A stretch of 64,000 nucleotides of DNA from Talpa occidentalis (taxonomy: Eukaryota > Chordata > Mammalia > Eulipotyphla > Talpidae): assembly GCF_014898055.3 (NCBI RefSeq), contig NW_023601543.1, forward strand, positions 10,162,440-10,226,439, read 5' to 3'. The position numbers and the translations under genes were made by a program. The notes beneath the pieces were generated by a model. It had not been told where the DNA came from. It did no database searches and worked only from the letters and a program-made list of their open reading frames with translations. Numbering within the stretch: the stretch's first letter is position 1; each line of letters begins with the position of its first letter. Shown here piece by piece: positions 12,261 through 24,023 of the stretch.

Positions 12261-14165
12261 ATATACAAGGATGGGGATACAGGAAAGAATATATTAGTAA
12301 TAAATTTTGGAAACCAGATAGATAGCAGACACAAATGTAACTGAGTTAGTACAACTGGGAATGCTGTACCCCAAATCATTAGCAGGGAAAGTGAAAAGGC
12401 AACTCAGTTTATGCCACTGAACTTCAAAAGGGCTCAGGAATTTGTAGTGCCACATACCCATGTAAGTAGAGGTAATGAAGTAGCTAAAAGCATGTTTTCC
12501 CATGACTCATAGGGGGACTGGTTGAAGGTCAGCCTAAAACATTGAAAGACCTTGGATTACCTCCCCTACTGGGCAGAGCCAAATAACTTCCCTTCCCCCT
12601 ACCCCCACCTCTCCCAGCCCCCTACATACACACCCAACCCCTCACCACCACCACCACCACCACCCCGCGCTGACAGAAGACTGGAGGTCTAGTCTCAGCG
12701 TGACTCCCAAAAGCTCAGAGTACACTTTAGAAAAGAAAATCTATTACTGACACCCTCAGAGAGATTAGAGAAGACACTGAAACCGTAAGACAAGAAGAGG
12801 AAATTCTCAGAACTATTGAGGAACTAAAAGAGTTCCTTGGATTAAAAATATGACAAGAGGACAACAGTGAAAGACTGGAAAAGTCTCAAACTTCATGTGC
12901 AAGAAAAAAATATGATGAAGAATTAAACCCTCAATAAAAGGCTTGGGAGATAAAGCTGGGGTAATGTCGTAGAAAACAGGACTTCTTTAAAAAATGAAAG
13001 AAAAGAAATTAACAGGCCAAAAAATAAAAGGAAAATTAAATAGTAAATCAGGCATACAAAAAATAAGTTCTATGAATAGACAAAAGTTCTTTCTTAAATG
13101 TCTTTTGGGGTATTAAGGAGCTTGCTCAAGTTTGAACAGATGATAAGAAGGCAGAACTGGATTCTAACTTGGGTGTGCCTGACTTTTTAAGAGCAAGCTT
13201 TTCCCATTCCAAGAACACCCATATTCTCTTCTCCCAAACATTTTGTCAGCGACCAGAGAGAGGGAATGTGGTAACAGCCACTTCATGATGCACCAGGTTA
13301 GGCTTTGAAGTCTACTGTTCAGAGAAGCTCTGCTTTAGTTCTTCTAAGTTTTCTCTAGGTCCATTCTAGTTGTAGGATTCTGGCGCTGCCTTCATATTTT
13401 CCATCCCTTTCCATCGCTGTGTTTGGTCATTGTGTTAGATGTTCCCCATCTCTCGTCATCGCTGATTATACTCTCTGGTTTTCTTTAGAGCATATAGATC
13501 TTTTGCATTTTCATGATAAGTGATTTGGTTCTGGCTAAACCAACTTCAGTCATTTTTTCTTCCATTCCAGTCATTCTCCGTCACCTTTCCTTCCCCCGTG
13601 TGTTTCCAGTCTCTTCTGTCTGCGAGCACCACTGGCAGTAAGGGGATCTATGCTGCTCTTCAATGACTCATATTTGCTACTGCTGAAGATGTAGTATTGA
13701 GTCCTTTCAAAAACAGCAAATACAATCACAAAACCTTATGTCTCATCGGTTTCTGGCATCTTAATAAGGAAATCTGGTTTCCCATGACTTAACCATACTT
13801 TAAAAAATGTTTTTAATACATTTTTGCTCTAATGGATTTATTTAGCCACAATATCCCTTTGCCAAATTTCCTAGCTTTTGATTCATTTCACTGTTATCAT
13901 TCCATAGCCAGAAAACTTACTTCTCACTTGACAAATCATAGCTCCCTTCTTACATATAAACTCAATTAACCCATCTGAACAATTTCCCTTTTGAAAGTAC
14001 ATGCTAGAATGTTAATATGTGTTTAACAATTCTGTAACTGTCCCTCAATTTCATGTTTTTAAATTCTGACTATTTCTTCCTTTGTTGAGTTCTAATTATT
14101 TCTAGACCTTCTCATGGAATCTTAAACAGCAAAACAGAAAGGAAACTTAAGGGGTCACTTGGGTC
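12261..14165. other. Mostly unassigned; possible L1 5' piece at 12.72-13.08 kb
   Basis: A (cac)n run lies at about 12640-12666. The A-rich segment 12720-13080 has the composition and words of an old L1 5' region, but I cannot place it firmly. From 13.1 to 14.2 kb I recognise nothing. Confidence 0.35.
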
Positions 14166-14310
14166 CATCTCTTACTGGAAACATTTATTCACACATTCAT
14201 CATTTATTGAGTACCTGTGTGTCAGACACTGGTATTCAAAGATAAATAAAACAAAAAAAATTACTCTGAAAAAGCTCAGTCTAGTGGGGAACAGATATAA
14301 ACAAATAAAT
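14166..14310 (-). repeat. L2 LINE relic
   Basis: The forward strand shows the complement of the L2 3' end: 'catcatttattgagtacctg', 'gtcagacactggt', and then 'cagtctagtgggga'. Divergence is high, as expected for this pre-eutherian family. Confidence 0.65.
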
Positions 14311-14394
14311 TACAATACAGCGTGGGGCAATGTTAGAGCAAATGATAAACACAGAGCAGTAGGAACAGATGAAAAGAATGACCAGAGATGCTTT

Positions 14395-14555
14395 ATAGCT
14401 CACAAAACAATTTCACAATCCATTAGTTCATTTACTTCTCCGAACAACTCTGTGACACAGGCATTACAGACAAGGAAATGGACAATCAGAAAGGTTATAG
14501 GACTGAGCCAAAGTCACTTACCTAATCCTGACTGCTAGAACCCAAACTTTCTCCT
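14395..14555 (-). repeat. MIR relic
   Basis: Reverse-oriented MIR core. 'caactctgtgacacaggca', 'gacaaggaaatgga' and 'agccaaagtcactta' correspond to the complement of the MIR central block. Diverged but in the correct order. Confidence 0.6.
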
Positions 14556-14984
14556 TCCAATTTTAAAGTCTGGGTACATGTCCATCAAACTAAGTTGACT
14601 CTTCCCCATAATAATTCCATTTGGAGGGTTACATGAAGGAAAATGCATCAATTAGTAATTTTACTTCAATTCTTTCAGGGAACATCTATTTTCATTAGCC
14701 TAATTGCTTCTCCATGGAAATTCTGATCCATTTTTATACTACCCATTTATCTCTTGTGAGGCAAGGAAATTCTCTTTCAACCTACTACATACTGTAGGAA
14801 TCCTAGTACCTTATGATTCTGTCTCCCAGCTACCTAATAAAGCCCCTAAACCACTTAAGGAGAATATGTCATTTGTATGACACCTGTTATATCATTTGCA
14901 TCCAATTCTACTAACAGCACTAGGATACTGAATCTATTTTGTATTTTTAAATTATTCACATTATTCAATCGCACAGTAGACATA

Positions 14985-15110
14985 CACTGAATATTTATTC
15001 CATGTCTAAGGCACTGGGTTACACACTGTGAAAGACACAGGAATGAATAAGATATGGTACTCACCCTCATGAGTTTTAGAATGTAGAGTGAAAGAAAAAA
15101 CATATCACAA
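14985..15110 (-). repeat. L2 LINE relic
   Basis: 'gaatatttattccatgtcta', 'aggcactgggttacacact', and 'atgaataagatatggtact' follow the reverse L2 3'-end order. Short and diverged. Confidence 0.6.
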
Positions 15111-15309
15111 ATCACTGCAATCTATGGAAAACAGTGATAAGTGTTGTAATAGTGGTAATAGACACTGTGCAATTTCAGAACATGGACGTGGTAGCAGTTG
15201 AGCTGTGACTAAAAACATGAATAGAAATTTGGCATTGGGGAATGGGAAAGAAGGGATTATGACAGATGGAACAGCATGAGCAAAGGCCAGAGAATAAAGG
15301 AAATAGTAA

Positions 15310-15490
15310 CTAATAGCCTCTACGCCCACTGATGGAGCAGATCTGTGCTAGGCACTGTGCCAAGTGCTTTACATGTTATCTCACTTAATCCTCCTAATAG
15401 GTAGATAATATCAATATTTCCATAATGCATCTGAGAAAACCTGAGGAGTTAGAGAAGTACACTACCTCGTCCAAGGTGCCATGAATAGTA
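15310..15490 (-). repeat. MIR relic
   Basis: 'gctaggcactgtgccaagtg', 'ttacatgttatctcacttaa', 'cctcctaataggtagataat' and 'ctgagaaaacctgagga' are in the order of reverse MIR. Confidence 0.75.
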
Positions 15491-15597
15491 AATATTATTT
15501 GAAAATCCTTTTGCCTGTGTAAATTTATCAACAACTGCATAATTCAATAATTATAAATCTGTACTGATGAGTATACAAAGTACTAAGATGCAATTTG

Positions 15598-15875
15598 TCT
15601 TTTTAAAAAAAAAAAGATTTATTTATTTATTTATTTATTTATACAAGCACTGGGTACAGTCAGAAGCGCGGGAGGGTGAGAGAATTCACCAGAGCCAGAG
15701 CGGGGAGCAGAGCAGGCAGAAGGACCAAAATATACTGCTGAGGGGAGCAGCGGGTGGCAGGAGAGGTCTGCATGTCATGTGGGACCCTCGCCCAGTGGCC
15801 GGGGATCGAACCAGTGCCGCAGAGGCTGCGGGCAGCTTCGCAACCCAGCGCTCAACTGCTGCGCCACCAGGGAGC
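15598..15875 (-). mobile_element. tRNA-derived SINE, A-type
   Basis: The T-rich tail with repeated atttattt and 'ttatacaagcactgggtac' is followed by the body and head 'aactgctgcgccaccaggga' at the right. The TSD actaagatgcaat-tg (15582-15597) against actaagatgcaatctg (15876-15891) has one mismatch. Confidence 0.96.
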
Positions 15876-15999
15876 ACTAAGATGCAATCTGTATGCCAGT
15901 TATCACACAAAGAAGAAGGAGGGAAAGGGGCTTATAGGAGCAAAGCTTTTGTATAATATTGAAATTAAATTAATACCAATCTGAATTCCATTGCTATAA

Positions 16000-16256
16000 T
16001 TTGAGATATTGATAGCAATTCACAAGGTAACCACTAAGAAAGGAACTCAAATGTGAATAGTAAAAGAGATGATGGAAGAATAAAAATGGCACACTAGAAA
16101 ATATCTATTAACACAATAGGAGGCAGTAATGGGGGAAAGGAAAATCAAAAAACCCTAAGATTTATAGTAAGAAGATAGTAAAATATCAATGTAAGTCCTA
16201 CCTTACCAATAATTACATTAAATATAACTGGATGAAATATTCCAATTAAAAAGCAG
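16000..16256 (+). mobile_element. Old LINE-1, part 1 (ORF2 5' end)
   Basis: First block of a split L1M-type element. 'gtcctaccttaccaataatt' and the following segment match the start of the ORF2 endonuclease region. The element resumes after the SINE at 16538 and again at 18047. In-frame stops and indels make it non-coding. Confidence 0.75.
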
Positions 16257-16537
16257 AGAACACTATGCGCCAACACTATGAAGCAATCCTCAGCTACTGT
16301 AGCACGAGTTCAATCCCCGGCCAGGGAGGTGACCCACATGGCACAGCAGACCTCTCCTGTCTCCCCGCTGCTCCCCTCAGCAGTGTATTTCACTCAGTCT
16401 TCCTGTTCAGTTCCCTACTCTGTCTCTGGCGAATCCTCTTACCCCCACCCCCCTCACACACATACCTCTGGCCTACACCCCAGCTCTTGTATGCATAAAT
16501 AAATAAATATATAATAAAATAAATTAAATAAATAAAT
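16257..16537 (+). mobile_element. tRNA-derived SINE, C-type, inside the old L1
   Basis: The head is decayed and the body blocks are complete. The tail begins 'cttgtatgcataaataaata' and has further taaa-like units. Short TSD aaaaagcag lies at 16248-16256 and 16538-16546, with L1 sequence on both sides. Confidence 0.9.
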
Positions 16538-16770
16538 AAAAAGCAGGGTATTGCAAAATGGACCAAAAAAATCCCCCATAATCCAAATATTTGATATCTA
16601 TGACAGACATAGTTTTGATACAGAGATACAGAGTCAAAGTAAAAGGAATATGTAGACATACATACATAATCTCATGAAGTAATATATATTACATATTGTA
16701 TATATATATGTGTGTGTGTGTCATGCAAACAGTAAACAAAAGGGGGGACAGAGGGTGAGAGGCTGGCTAC
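16538..16770 (+). mobile_element. Old LINE-1, part 2
   Basis: Continuation of the ORF2 endonuclease region ('gatacagagatacagagtca', then 'catgcaaacagtaaacaaaa'). It contains a short (TA)n(TG)n expansion at about 16685-16722. The L1 reading stops where the retrocopy starts at about 16771. Confidence 0.7.
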
Positions 16771-18046
16771 CTTCAGACCCCGTGAACCATCCCAGATGCT
16801 TGCAATTTGAGCAACTCAGCAGGAAAGTATATTTTCTTTCTTTTTAAAGAAAAGAAATATGCCCTCATGTCTGTAGAGATGATTTCAGGCCCACGGACAC
16901 TGACCAACTGAAGCCATGGACTATGCCTCTGCCAAGCAGGTTGCCACTGTTCAAAATGAAGAGGAAGCCCAGAAAGGGAAAACCAGCCAGAATGGAGATG
17001 TGTTTGGCAATGAGTATGGTATCTAATGGGTAGAAGAGGCCAAATACATGAAAAAATGGGCCAGAAAAAGCAGAAAATAGCAGTCAGGAACCAAGAAAAC
17101 TTGAGGAAAAAATGCCAGTTCAAACATAAGACTTAAAACTAATAAAGAGATTCTGGGATTAATCCATCTACCCAGAGCAACATGCACATCTCTGAAAACC
17201 AGCAAGAATTCTTTAGGAATGATGAAAAACTTGAAAACAGTCAAGATTACTGTTTGGAAGAAGAGAATGTCACATTGGACCAAGTCTGCCACTCAACCCC
17301 AAAGCTACTACTGTGTAAATAGTTTCACCCCATTTGAAATCTTTGCGAAGGTTGGTTCCCTTCAACGGACAGCACTATAGCAAAAGAAATTCTTTCCTAG
17401 CTTATGCCCCATTAAATTACAGTGTTTCTTAATGAACTTGCAAAGGAATATTGCTGAAAACAAATTAACAAAACTGTTACTGCATTTTCTTTGTTGCTGC
17501 TACTGAAAACTTGTTGCAACTTTTCCCTTCTCTTGTATCCAGTTACGCAGCAAAATTCTGCAATCTCACCTTAAAGATACTGTTGGTTTTACAGCTACTC
17601 TCCAAACAATTTTATATAAGATGAGGTAGTCATGAGCTCAAATATCAAACTTCTATTCTAGACCAGTTCCACTTCTAAGACAAACATCTCCTTCCCTCTC
17701 TACTTCCTCCTGGCCCCTTCTACCCCCCACAAGGGCTAGAGCCTTGCTTCTCATCTCCAAAGTTATGTTGGGCTTTGGAGATGGGTTGGCTGCTGTGGCA
17801 AGCCTTGGTCCTCTGCTACGAAGTAAAGAAGCAGTTATCAATTAAAATCCTGCGTGGTGTAACTCCTGGGGGTAACCTAGGAATGAGTAGCAGGTCGTTT
17901 CACTTAGTAAGTATTTTAATAAAGGTCTAAGCTTGCAACTTTGACTTTTCTCAGATGCAGAGGGATGTGATCACAATCATTTTGAATCCCTCTTTCCCAC
18001 CTTTTTCCTAAGAAAATAAACATTTTACTGTTTGATGCAAAAAAAG
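16771..18046 (+). pseudogene. Processed retrocopy of an unidentified mRNA
   Basis: About 1.28 kb of non-L1 sequence interrupts an L1 exactly where L1 resumes at about 18047. It ends with 'aataaac', 18 further bases and a short A-run (about 18018-18046), as expected of a polyadenylated transcript. A short open frame begins with atg at 16915 (MDYASAKQ...) and stops after about 36 codons; further peptide-like stretches with stops follow up to about 17320, and the rest looks like 3' UTR. The flanks ggctggctac and gagtgactac are possible decayed copies of one L1 target word. I do not recognise the parent gene. Alternatives are an unknown interspersed repeat or a deletion/insertion patchwork. Confidence 0.55.
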
Positions 18047-19220
18047 AGTGACTACACGTCTATCAGACAAAATAGACTGTATACAACAAAAAGCTAAGAG
18101 GCTTTTTCAGTGAGAGGCTAAGGAGGACATTTTATAACAATAAAAGGTGGAATCTGTCAAGAATATATAGCAATTGTAAACTTATGTGGATGATATTTCT
18201 TAGATATGACACCTGAAGCACAGGGAACCAAAGAAAGGAGCCAAATTGAGGTCAAAATTTTAAAGTTTTGCATTTCAAAAAAGACAATAAGGGAATGGAG
18301 ATGGCAGTTCACAAAACGGAAGAAAATATTTGCAAATGATATATCCAATGAGAGTCTAGAAATCAGACTATATAAAGAACAGTTTTTAAAAATCCAATTT
18401 AAATTGAGCAAAAGAATTGAATAGACATATTTCCAAAGGAGATATATAAATGGTCAATAAGTGAATGAAAAGATGTACAACATAATTAGTTATTGAAACT
18501 ACAGTGAGCTGTCACTCCATATGCACTAGGACGGCTATAATCAGAAACAGAGAAGCAAACAATGCTGGTGAGAGGGTGCGAAGAATCTGGAACCCTCATA
18601 CATGGCTGTGGAAATATAAAATAATGAGGTCACTTTCAAAAATAGGCCTGCTCTTTCTCAAAATGGTAAACAGAGTTACCATATGGCTCAGCAATTCTAC
18701 TCCTAGGTACAAACTCAGCAGACATGAAAGTATATGTTCATGGAAGACATCGTACACAAATGTTCACAGCAGCAGTGTCCATGATATCCAAAAGGTGAAA
18801 ACAAGCAAGTGTCCACCAGCTGATGAGTGGATAAACAAAAGGTGGTATATGTATTGCTCCAATGGAATATTCAATCATAAAAATGAATGAAGTAAGTTAA
18901 AGGCTATAACATAGATGAACGATATTGAGAACATAGTGTGAAGTACAAGAAGTCAGGCACAAGAGGTCACATCTTTTATGATGCTGTTTATATGAAATGT
19001 GCAGTGTAGGCAAGAACAGACAGACAGAAAACAGATGACTAGATTTGCAGCTGGGAGGAAGGGAGACTGGGGAGTAACTCCTCGGGCCACAGAGTTTCTT
19101 TTTGGTGTGATGTCCTGGAGTTAGAAATGGTGATGGTCATACAACACAGTGATTACACAACACCCACCGTACTGCACTGCAAAAGGTGATTCTTGGGGCC
19201 TATGAATGATATGTCAAAAT
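18047..19220 (+). mobile_element. Old LINE-1, part 3 (ORF2 and 3' UTR)
   Basis: L1 resumes with 'tatcagacaaaatagactgt'. After an internal deletion near 18175 it continues into the ORF2 3' half ('aagaacagtttttaaaaatc', 'ggctcagcaattctactcct', 'ggtggtatatgtattg') and an L1M-type 3' UTR ending near 'atgtcaaaataaaa'. All frames are broken. Confidence 0.85.
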
Positions 19221-19390
19221 AAAAACAAGAAAAGATAAGGGCAAAATGAAGGACAAATAAGGTTTTCAGTCTATATGAATAAGACAGTGGTAATAATAGT
19301 AATAAAACAAGAGCCTCGTTTGTTTGTGAAATAGAAAAAATTAATTTAGTTCTGAAGTCAGAGTACTTGAGCCCAAAGACATAAATATGA

Positions 19391-19642
19391 GGGCCTCCCT
19401 GGTGGCGCAAGGGCTTAAGACACAACCTATGAGGCTGCAAAATGAGTTTAATCCCCGGCCAGGGAGCTACCCACATGGCGAAGCAGACCTCTCCTGTCTC
19501 TCCCGCTGCTCCCCCAGCAGTGTATTTCGTCAGTCTGCCTGTTCTGTTCCCCACTCTGTCTCTGGTGAATCCTCTCACTCCCCGCGCCTCTGGCCTGCAC
19601 CCCAGCGGTTGTATGCATAAATAAATAAATATTTTTTTTTAA
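19391..19642 (+). mobile_element. tRNA-derived SINE, C-type
   Basis: Head 'gggcctccctggtggcgcaa', a mutated box B ('gtttaatcc') and a 'tatgcataaataaataaata' tail. The flanks ataaatatga and aacaaacatga are a possible decayed TSD. Confidence 0.93.
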
Positions 19643-19679
19643 CAAACATGAAAATGAAAGCAAATCACTCAAGGAGAAA

Positions 19680-19880
19680 ATGTGCAAGAAGAAGAAAAAG
19701 AGGAGGAAGGGAAGAAAAGAAGGAAGTGGAGGGGGACGGAGGAGGAGGAAGAGAGAGAGAAGAACCATGAGGTAAGACTACAACATTTCACAGTTGGTGG
19801 GCGGGAGGGTGAAAGAAGGGAGTTAAGAGGGAGAAACAAAGGCAGAAGAACTAGAAGAGGGCAGCTACAAGGATCGTGAG
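19680..19880. repeat. Purine-rich (GA/GGA) low-complexity tract
   Basis: The plus strand is almost entirely A and G (gaagaa, ggagga units). Lys/Glu-rich open frames here are composition artefacts. Confidence 0.85.
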
Positions 19881-20304
19881 AGGAAAGAGCGTTTCCGGAA
19901 GACGAGAGTCGTTATTAGTCTGTCAAACATCACAGGCTATTAACTACAGCCGATTAATGTTACAGGTGAATAAGAATTTGGCAAGAAGGAAGGTCATTTG
20001 TCAACCTTCAAGAACGTTTTTCAGCAGAGACACCAGAACTGTTCTAAGTAAGAATGGGTCATAAAAACAAAGAGAGGTTGTGCAGAAAAGAGAAATGGCA
20101 CAGGAAGCATAAAGGGATAGGCAAGGCCAAGACCATGTGCTAGCTCTCAGGTTCTGCTCTCAGGAAATAAACGGAAGCACACAAAATTTAGCACACAAAA
20201 GCTATTTGTCAAAGCAAAACTTATAATTAACTTCAAAACATAGACATCCTAAAATTATCTAACAATGCATGAAAAATTAAATGACCTCAAAACTATAGAA
20301 GCAT

Positions 20305-20560
20305 TGTGTGTTGGAGTGATGAAGAGCACAAGCACTCAAGCCAGGCTGCTTGGGCTTGAATGCTGATTCTCCCACTCAGTGGTCACTGCCTGAGCAACTT
20401 TGGGCAAGTTACCATCTTTCTCTCTGCACCATTTCCTCTCCAGTAAAATGGGATAATAATAATATCTACCTCACAGTACATGAGAACCAGATGGGAACAA
20501 TAAGTGAATTAATATGTGTGAAGCAAGCCCTATATAAGAGTGAATTGTTATTTTTACCTA
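20305..20560 (+). repeat. MIR, nearly complete
   Basis: All MIR landmarks are in order: 'gaagagcacaagcactcaag', 'gcttgggcttgaatgctgat', 'ctgagcaactttgggcaagt', 'tccagtaaaatgggataata' and 'cctcacagtacatgagaacc'. This is one of the best-preserved ancient SINEs in the window. Confidence 0.9.
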
Positions 20561-20869
20561 ATGGATATTTGTGGTTGTTAAAGATGATATAAGAGAAGTT
20601 CCAATGATTTCATGAACTGTTGAGACTTACCATTTAACTATGTATCATTAAATGAATAAAGCAAGAACAAAATAGTATAGATTATGTGATCACAGTTTAC
20701 ATCTGAGAAAAAAAGACTGGAAAAATAACAGAAAGTCAGCAGGAATCCTTTCGAAGAGACAGGATTATAGATGATTATTATTTTCATCTCTGTGCTTTTT
20801 TTTGCACACTCTAAATGTTCTACCACGAAAATTTATTATTATAATTAGGAAGAAACAAACATTCAAATA

Positions 20870-21850
20870 GAGAATTCCAGGGTAAAGTGGCAAAATGAAT
20901 ACACACACCTCTAAATTTACTTTCTTCTGAACCCCCAGTAAAACCACAAAAGCGTTTTGATTTTAAATTTACACCAACACAGAGAACAGGAAAGCAGATA
21001 ACAGAGGGAAAAAAGAAAACTGAAAACTACACGAGCAGTGGGGGAAGCTGAGAAACAACCCAATTTACACTCCAAAACCCACAAAAGGCTCCGAAACTGG
21101 CCGTGTCAGTATTCCGTACATAAAGAGAAGAGACAGGTAGTGGCTGAAGTCAGAGAATTTTGCAAAAGCTCTTAGGAAAGTAGAAGTTCTGTCACCTCCC
21201 CCACAATAAATCATAGCAGATGTGTGCAAGTTTGTCCTCTGGGTTGCAGGATGCCAGGCATGGTTAAAGGCGTGACTATGAAACGAAAACCAGGGCCATC
21301 TAAGTGGCCACATGCATACTGAATGCTGCATGTCAAGACACTCAGCTCCCTGCTCCCATAAACCCCCAAAATGCTGGCAGCCAGACCTTAACCCAGGAAA
21401 TAGGAAAACACTTTTCTCTAGGAAAAGTGACCAAGTCATGGCTTACACACTAGAAATATTGCTATGAGAGGTCTCCAAAAATCAATCACTATAATCATCC
21501 AGCAACCAAACCCAAAGCCATGGAGATCTTACAGTTTTCCTGATAAGAAATTCAAAATAGCTTTTTTACGGAAATTTAATGAGCCACAAGAAAACAGAGA
21601 TGACAGTTGAGTGAACTCAGGAAAACAATACAAGAACAAAATGAGAAATCTTAAATGATAGAAATCATTAAGAGAAACAGAAATTCTGGAGATGGAGTAG
21701 AAAACGGATTGAGGGCTGCTAGTGTTTGGGGTGGAGGAGGAGTTGATTGTAAAGGGTGGCATGAGGGAAGCTTTAGGGTGCATCTTGATTTTGGTCGCTC
21801 TGTGCATCTGTCAAAGCTTAAAGAACTGTACACCAAGAATAACGTTCCCA
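20870..21850 (+). mobile_element. Old LINE-1 (5' region/ORF1 start joined to 3' UTR)
   Basis: 'tcctgataagaaattcaaaa', 'gagccacaagaaaacagaga' and 'actcaggaaaacaatacaag' match an L1M 5'/ORF1 region. From about 21730, 'catcttgattttggtcgctc' and 'aaagaactgtacaccaagaa' match an L1M 3' UTR, so most of the element has been deleted. The left limit is approximate. Confidence 0.6.
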
Positions 21851-22361
21851 TGGATTGTTTTAAACATAAATGTCTTTCTCAAATATCTTGTCCATGTGGG
21901 CTTTTGAATTATGTGCTAACTGCAATGTTATCACAATAAGATGTGTAATTTATTAAATTTACAAAACTTAACAAAAGCATAAATGATGACCTACTAGAAA
22001 CAGAAGATCTAAGTATGGTTAAAAGCAGAAAGGGAAGTTTTGATGGAGCGACAAGTAAATACGCAAGGGAGGAGGGATGCCTCATTGGGCAAGGCTGGAA
22101 AGGAGATAAAACCAAGCTCTGCATCTTGATCTAAGCATCTTTCAAACCACAGACTGCAGTTCATGACCTCCCCAACCCCCCCCCCCAGGTGCCTCAACTT
22201 AGAAATTACCTTTTCCTCCTCCGAACCCCCACATCACTTTAGACATACCCTTTTATAACTCCTCATACCGACTAACACAGAGAATTGTTATTGTGATACA
22301 TATCTTCTCACCCCCTCCTCCTGCCCCAACACCCCACTAGATTATAAATTATTTGAATTTC

Positions 22362-22910
22362 ATCCAGAACTGGTATCTTCCAGTGAGGCGCCAAATGGCC
22401 CACACAAAGGGAAGGAGAATGGGCCCCGCTATGTTCTCTAGGCCTTTTAGAAAATGTGGAGCTGTTCCTTTGGCTACATACCTACAAATCTACAAGAAAG
22501 GTGATATTGTAGACATAAAGGATGGGTGCTGTTCAAAAAGAAATGCCCCACAAATGTTACCATGGCAAAGCTGAAGAGTCTGCAGTGTTACCCAGCATGC
22601 AGTTGGCATTGTTGTAAACAAGTGAAGGGCAAGATTCTTGCCAAAAGAATTCACGGTTGTATTGAACATAGCAAGTACTTAAGGGCCAGACAGCTTCCTG
22701 AAACACATGAAAGAAAATGATCAGAAAAAAGGAAGCCAAGGGGAAAGGTACTTGGGTTCCACTGAAGTGCCAGCCTGCACCACCCAGAGAAGCACACGGT
22801 GTGAGAACCAGTGGGAAGGGCCCTGAGCTGCTGGGACCTATTCCCTAGGAATTCATGATGTGATAGGTGTGGGGAGGGGGCGGGGGAAGACCTCCAGACT
22901 AGAAAAATGT
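22362..22910 (+). pseudogene. RPL21 processed pseudogene
   Basis: Intronless copy of the mRNA for 60S ribosomal protein L21. A 5'-UTR remnant ('atcttccagtgaggcgccaa') precedes an atg at 22395. The reading is collinear with L21 to a terminal codon near 22861 (the final EFM-type end is visible at about 22849-22860). Recognisable words include [35 protein letters not shown] and, in another frame, KQVKGKILAKRI. Two or more frameshifts and premature stops inactivate it (the first frame ends at about 22574). Part of the 3' UTR follows ('aaaaatgtttccctgaat'). Confidence 0.93.
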
Positions 22911-23330
22911 TTCCCTGAATCGTGTAGAAGTGTGGTGTCCCTGCTCCAAAAAATATTTTAAGCAAAAAAAAAATTTTTTTGAAGGCAAAGTTTCAGGAGC
23001 GATTGATGTTTATTTACAGTAACTAGCATAAAACCTTAAGTATACATTAAAAATAAAAACAAACCCAAACTCAAAAAAGCCACAGGAAATATGTTACATG
23101 AGTAACAAAATAATGCAAAGGCTCGACTTGCTCTTGTGTGCAATGTCACCTGTGTCACAACCCAGCACAGCGATGGTGGCACATTGTTGCCAAGTTGATT
23201 CCGTTTGGGATTCATCTGAGTCTTGTACCTGAAGGAACAAATATCTGAAAAATTGTCAAGTACACCACTTTCTTACATAAGTGCATTAAAGCAGTCACCT
23301 CAGGAAAGGCCACCCATTCTAGTCCCTTAG
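22911..23330. other. No gene recognised
   Basis: AT-rich DNA following the RPL21 retrocopy. No exon or repeat can be supported. Confidence 0.4.
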
Positions 23331-23410
23331 GAAAAAAAAATTTAGAAAAAGCAAATTGCTCTATTGAAGGTGGTGAGAGGAAAAAGCATTGTCCTCGTTT
23401 TAAATAAGTC
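23331..23410 (+). repeat. Copy 1 of an unnamed ~85-bp repeat
   Basis: The block contains 'agaaaaagcaaattgctcta', 'gaaggtggtgagagg' and 'cctcgttttaaataa'. It closely resembles 26136-26226 in the same orientation. The family is unknown to me. Confidence 0.65.
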
Positions 23411-23721
23411 AGAAATTCTGAGGTACTTGTTCTTGTGCAAACTTGAAATGCTCAATTAGTTCAAGACTACTTTCCCTAGACTTTAAACCAAACAAGCCAC
23501 ATGTAGCTAAAGGATTAGTGGCTAAGAATTCTGTCCTGGGGCTATATTTCCACTCTTCTCAGAGCATAACTAATGCAGCCTCTCATGTTGTCACCAGTCA
23601 GCATATAATGTAACTGTATTTACTCTAAAACTATGGGGCCTCCTCCCCTATTGTGACACAATGTGGAAATTGTGTTGCAAATAGAAATTCAAGTCTTACA
23701 TAACAATTAAAATACAATCCA

Positions 23722-24012
23722 GGGCCTCCCCGGTGGCGCAGCAGTTGAGCGCTGGGTTGCGAAGCTGCCCGCAGCCTCTGCAGCGCCAGTTCGATCCCGG
23801 CTGCTCCCCGGCCACCAGAGGAGGGTCCCACATGGCACGCAGACCTCTCCTGCCGCCCGCTGCTCCCCTCAGCAGTGTACTTCGGTCCTTCTGCCTGCTC
23901 TGTTCCCTGCTCTGGCTCTGGTCAATTCTCTCACCCTCCCGTGCTTCTGACTGTGCCCAGTGCTTGTATAAATAAATAAACAAACAAATAAATAAATAAA
24001 TCTTAAAAAAAA
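23722..24012 (+). mobile_element. tRNA-derived SINE, A-type (first of a tandem pair)
   Basis: Full-length A-type copy with box A (tggcgcagcag) and box B (gttcgatcc) and a long taaa tail. TSD aatacaatcca lies at 23711-23721 and 24013-24023. The right TSD is also the left flank of the next SINE. Confidence 0.97.
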
Positions 24013-24023
24013 AATACAATCCA

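Noticed and set aside
15606..15956. Open frames of 60-180 codons running through SINE copies (Arg/Ser/Gln-rich or Leu/Pro/Cys-rich peptides)
   Set aside because: The same peptide recurs wherever a SINE occurs and follows its strand; this is repeat sequence and not a gene family.
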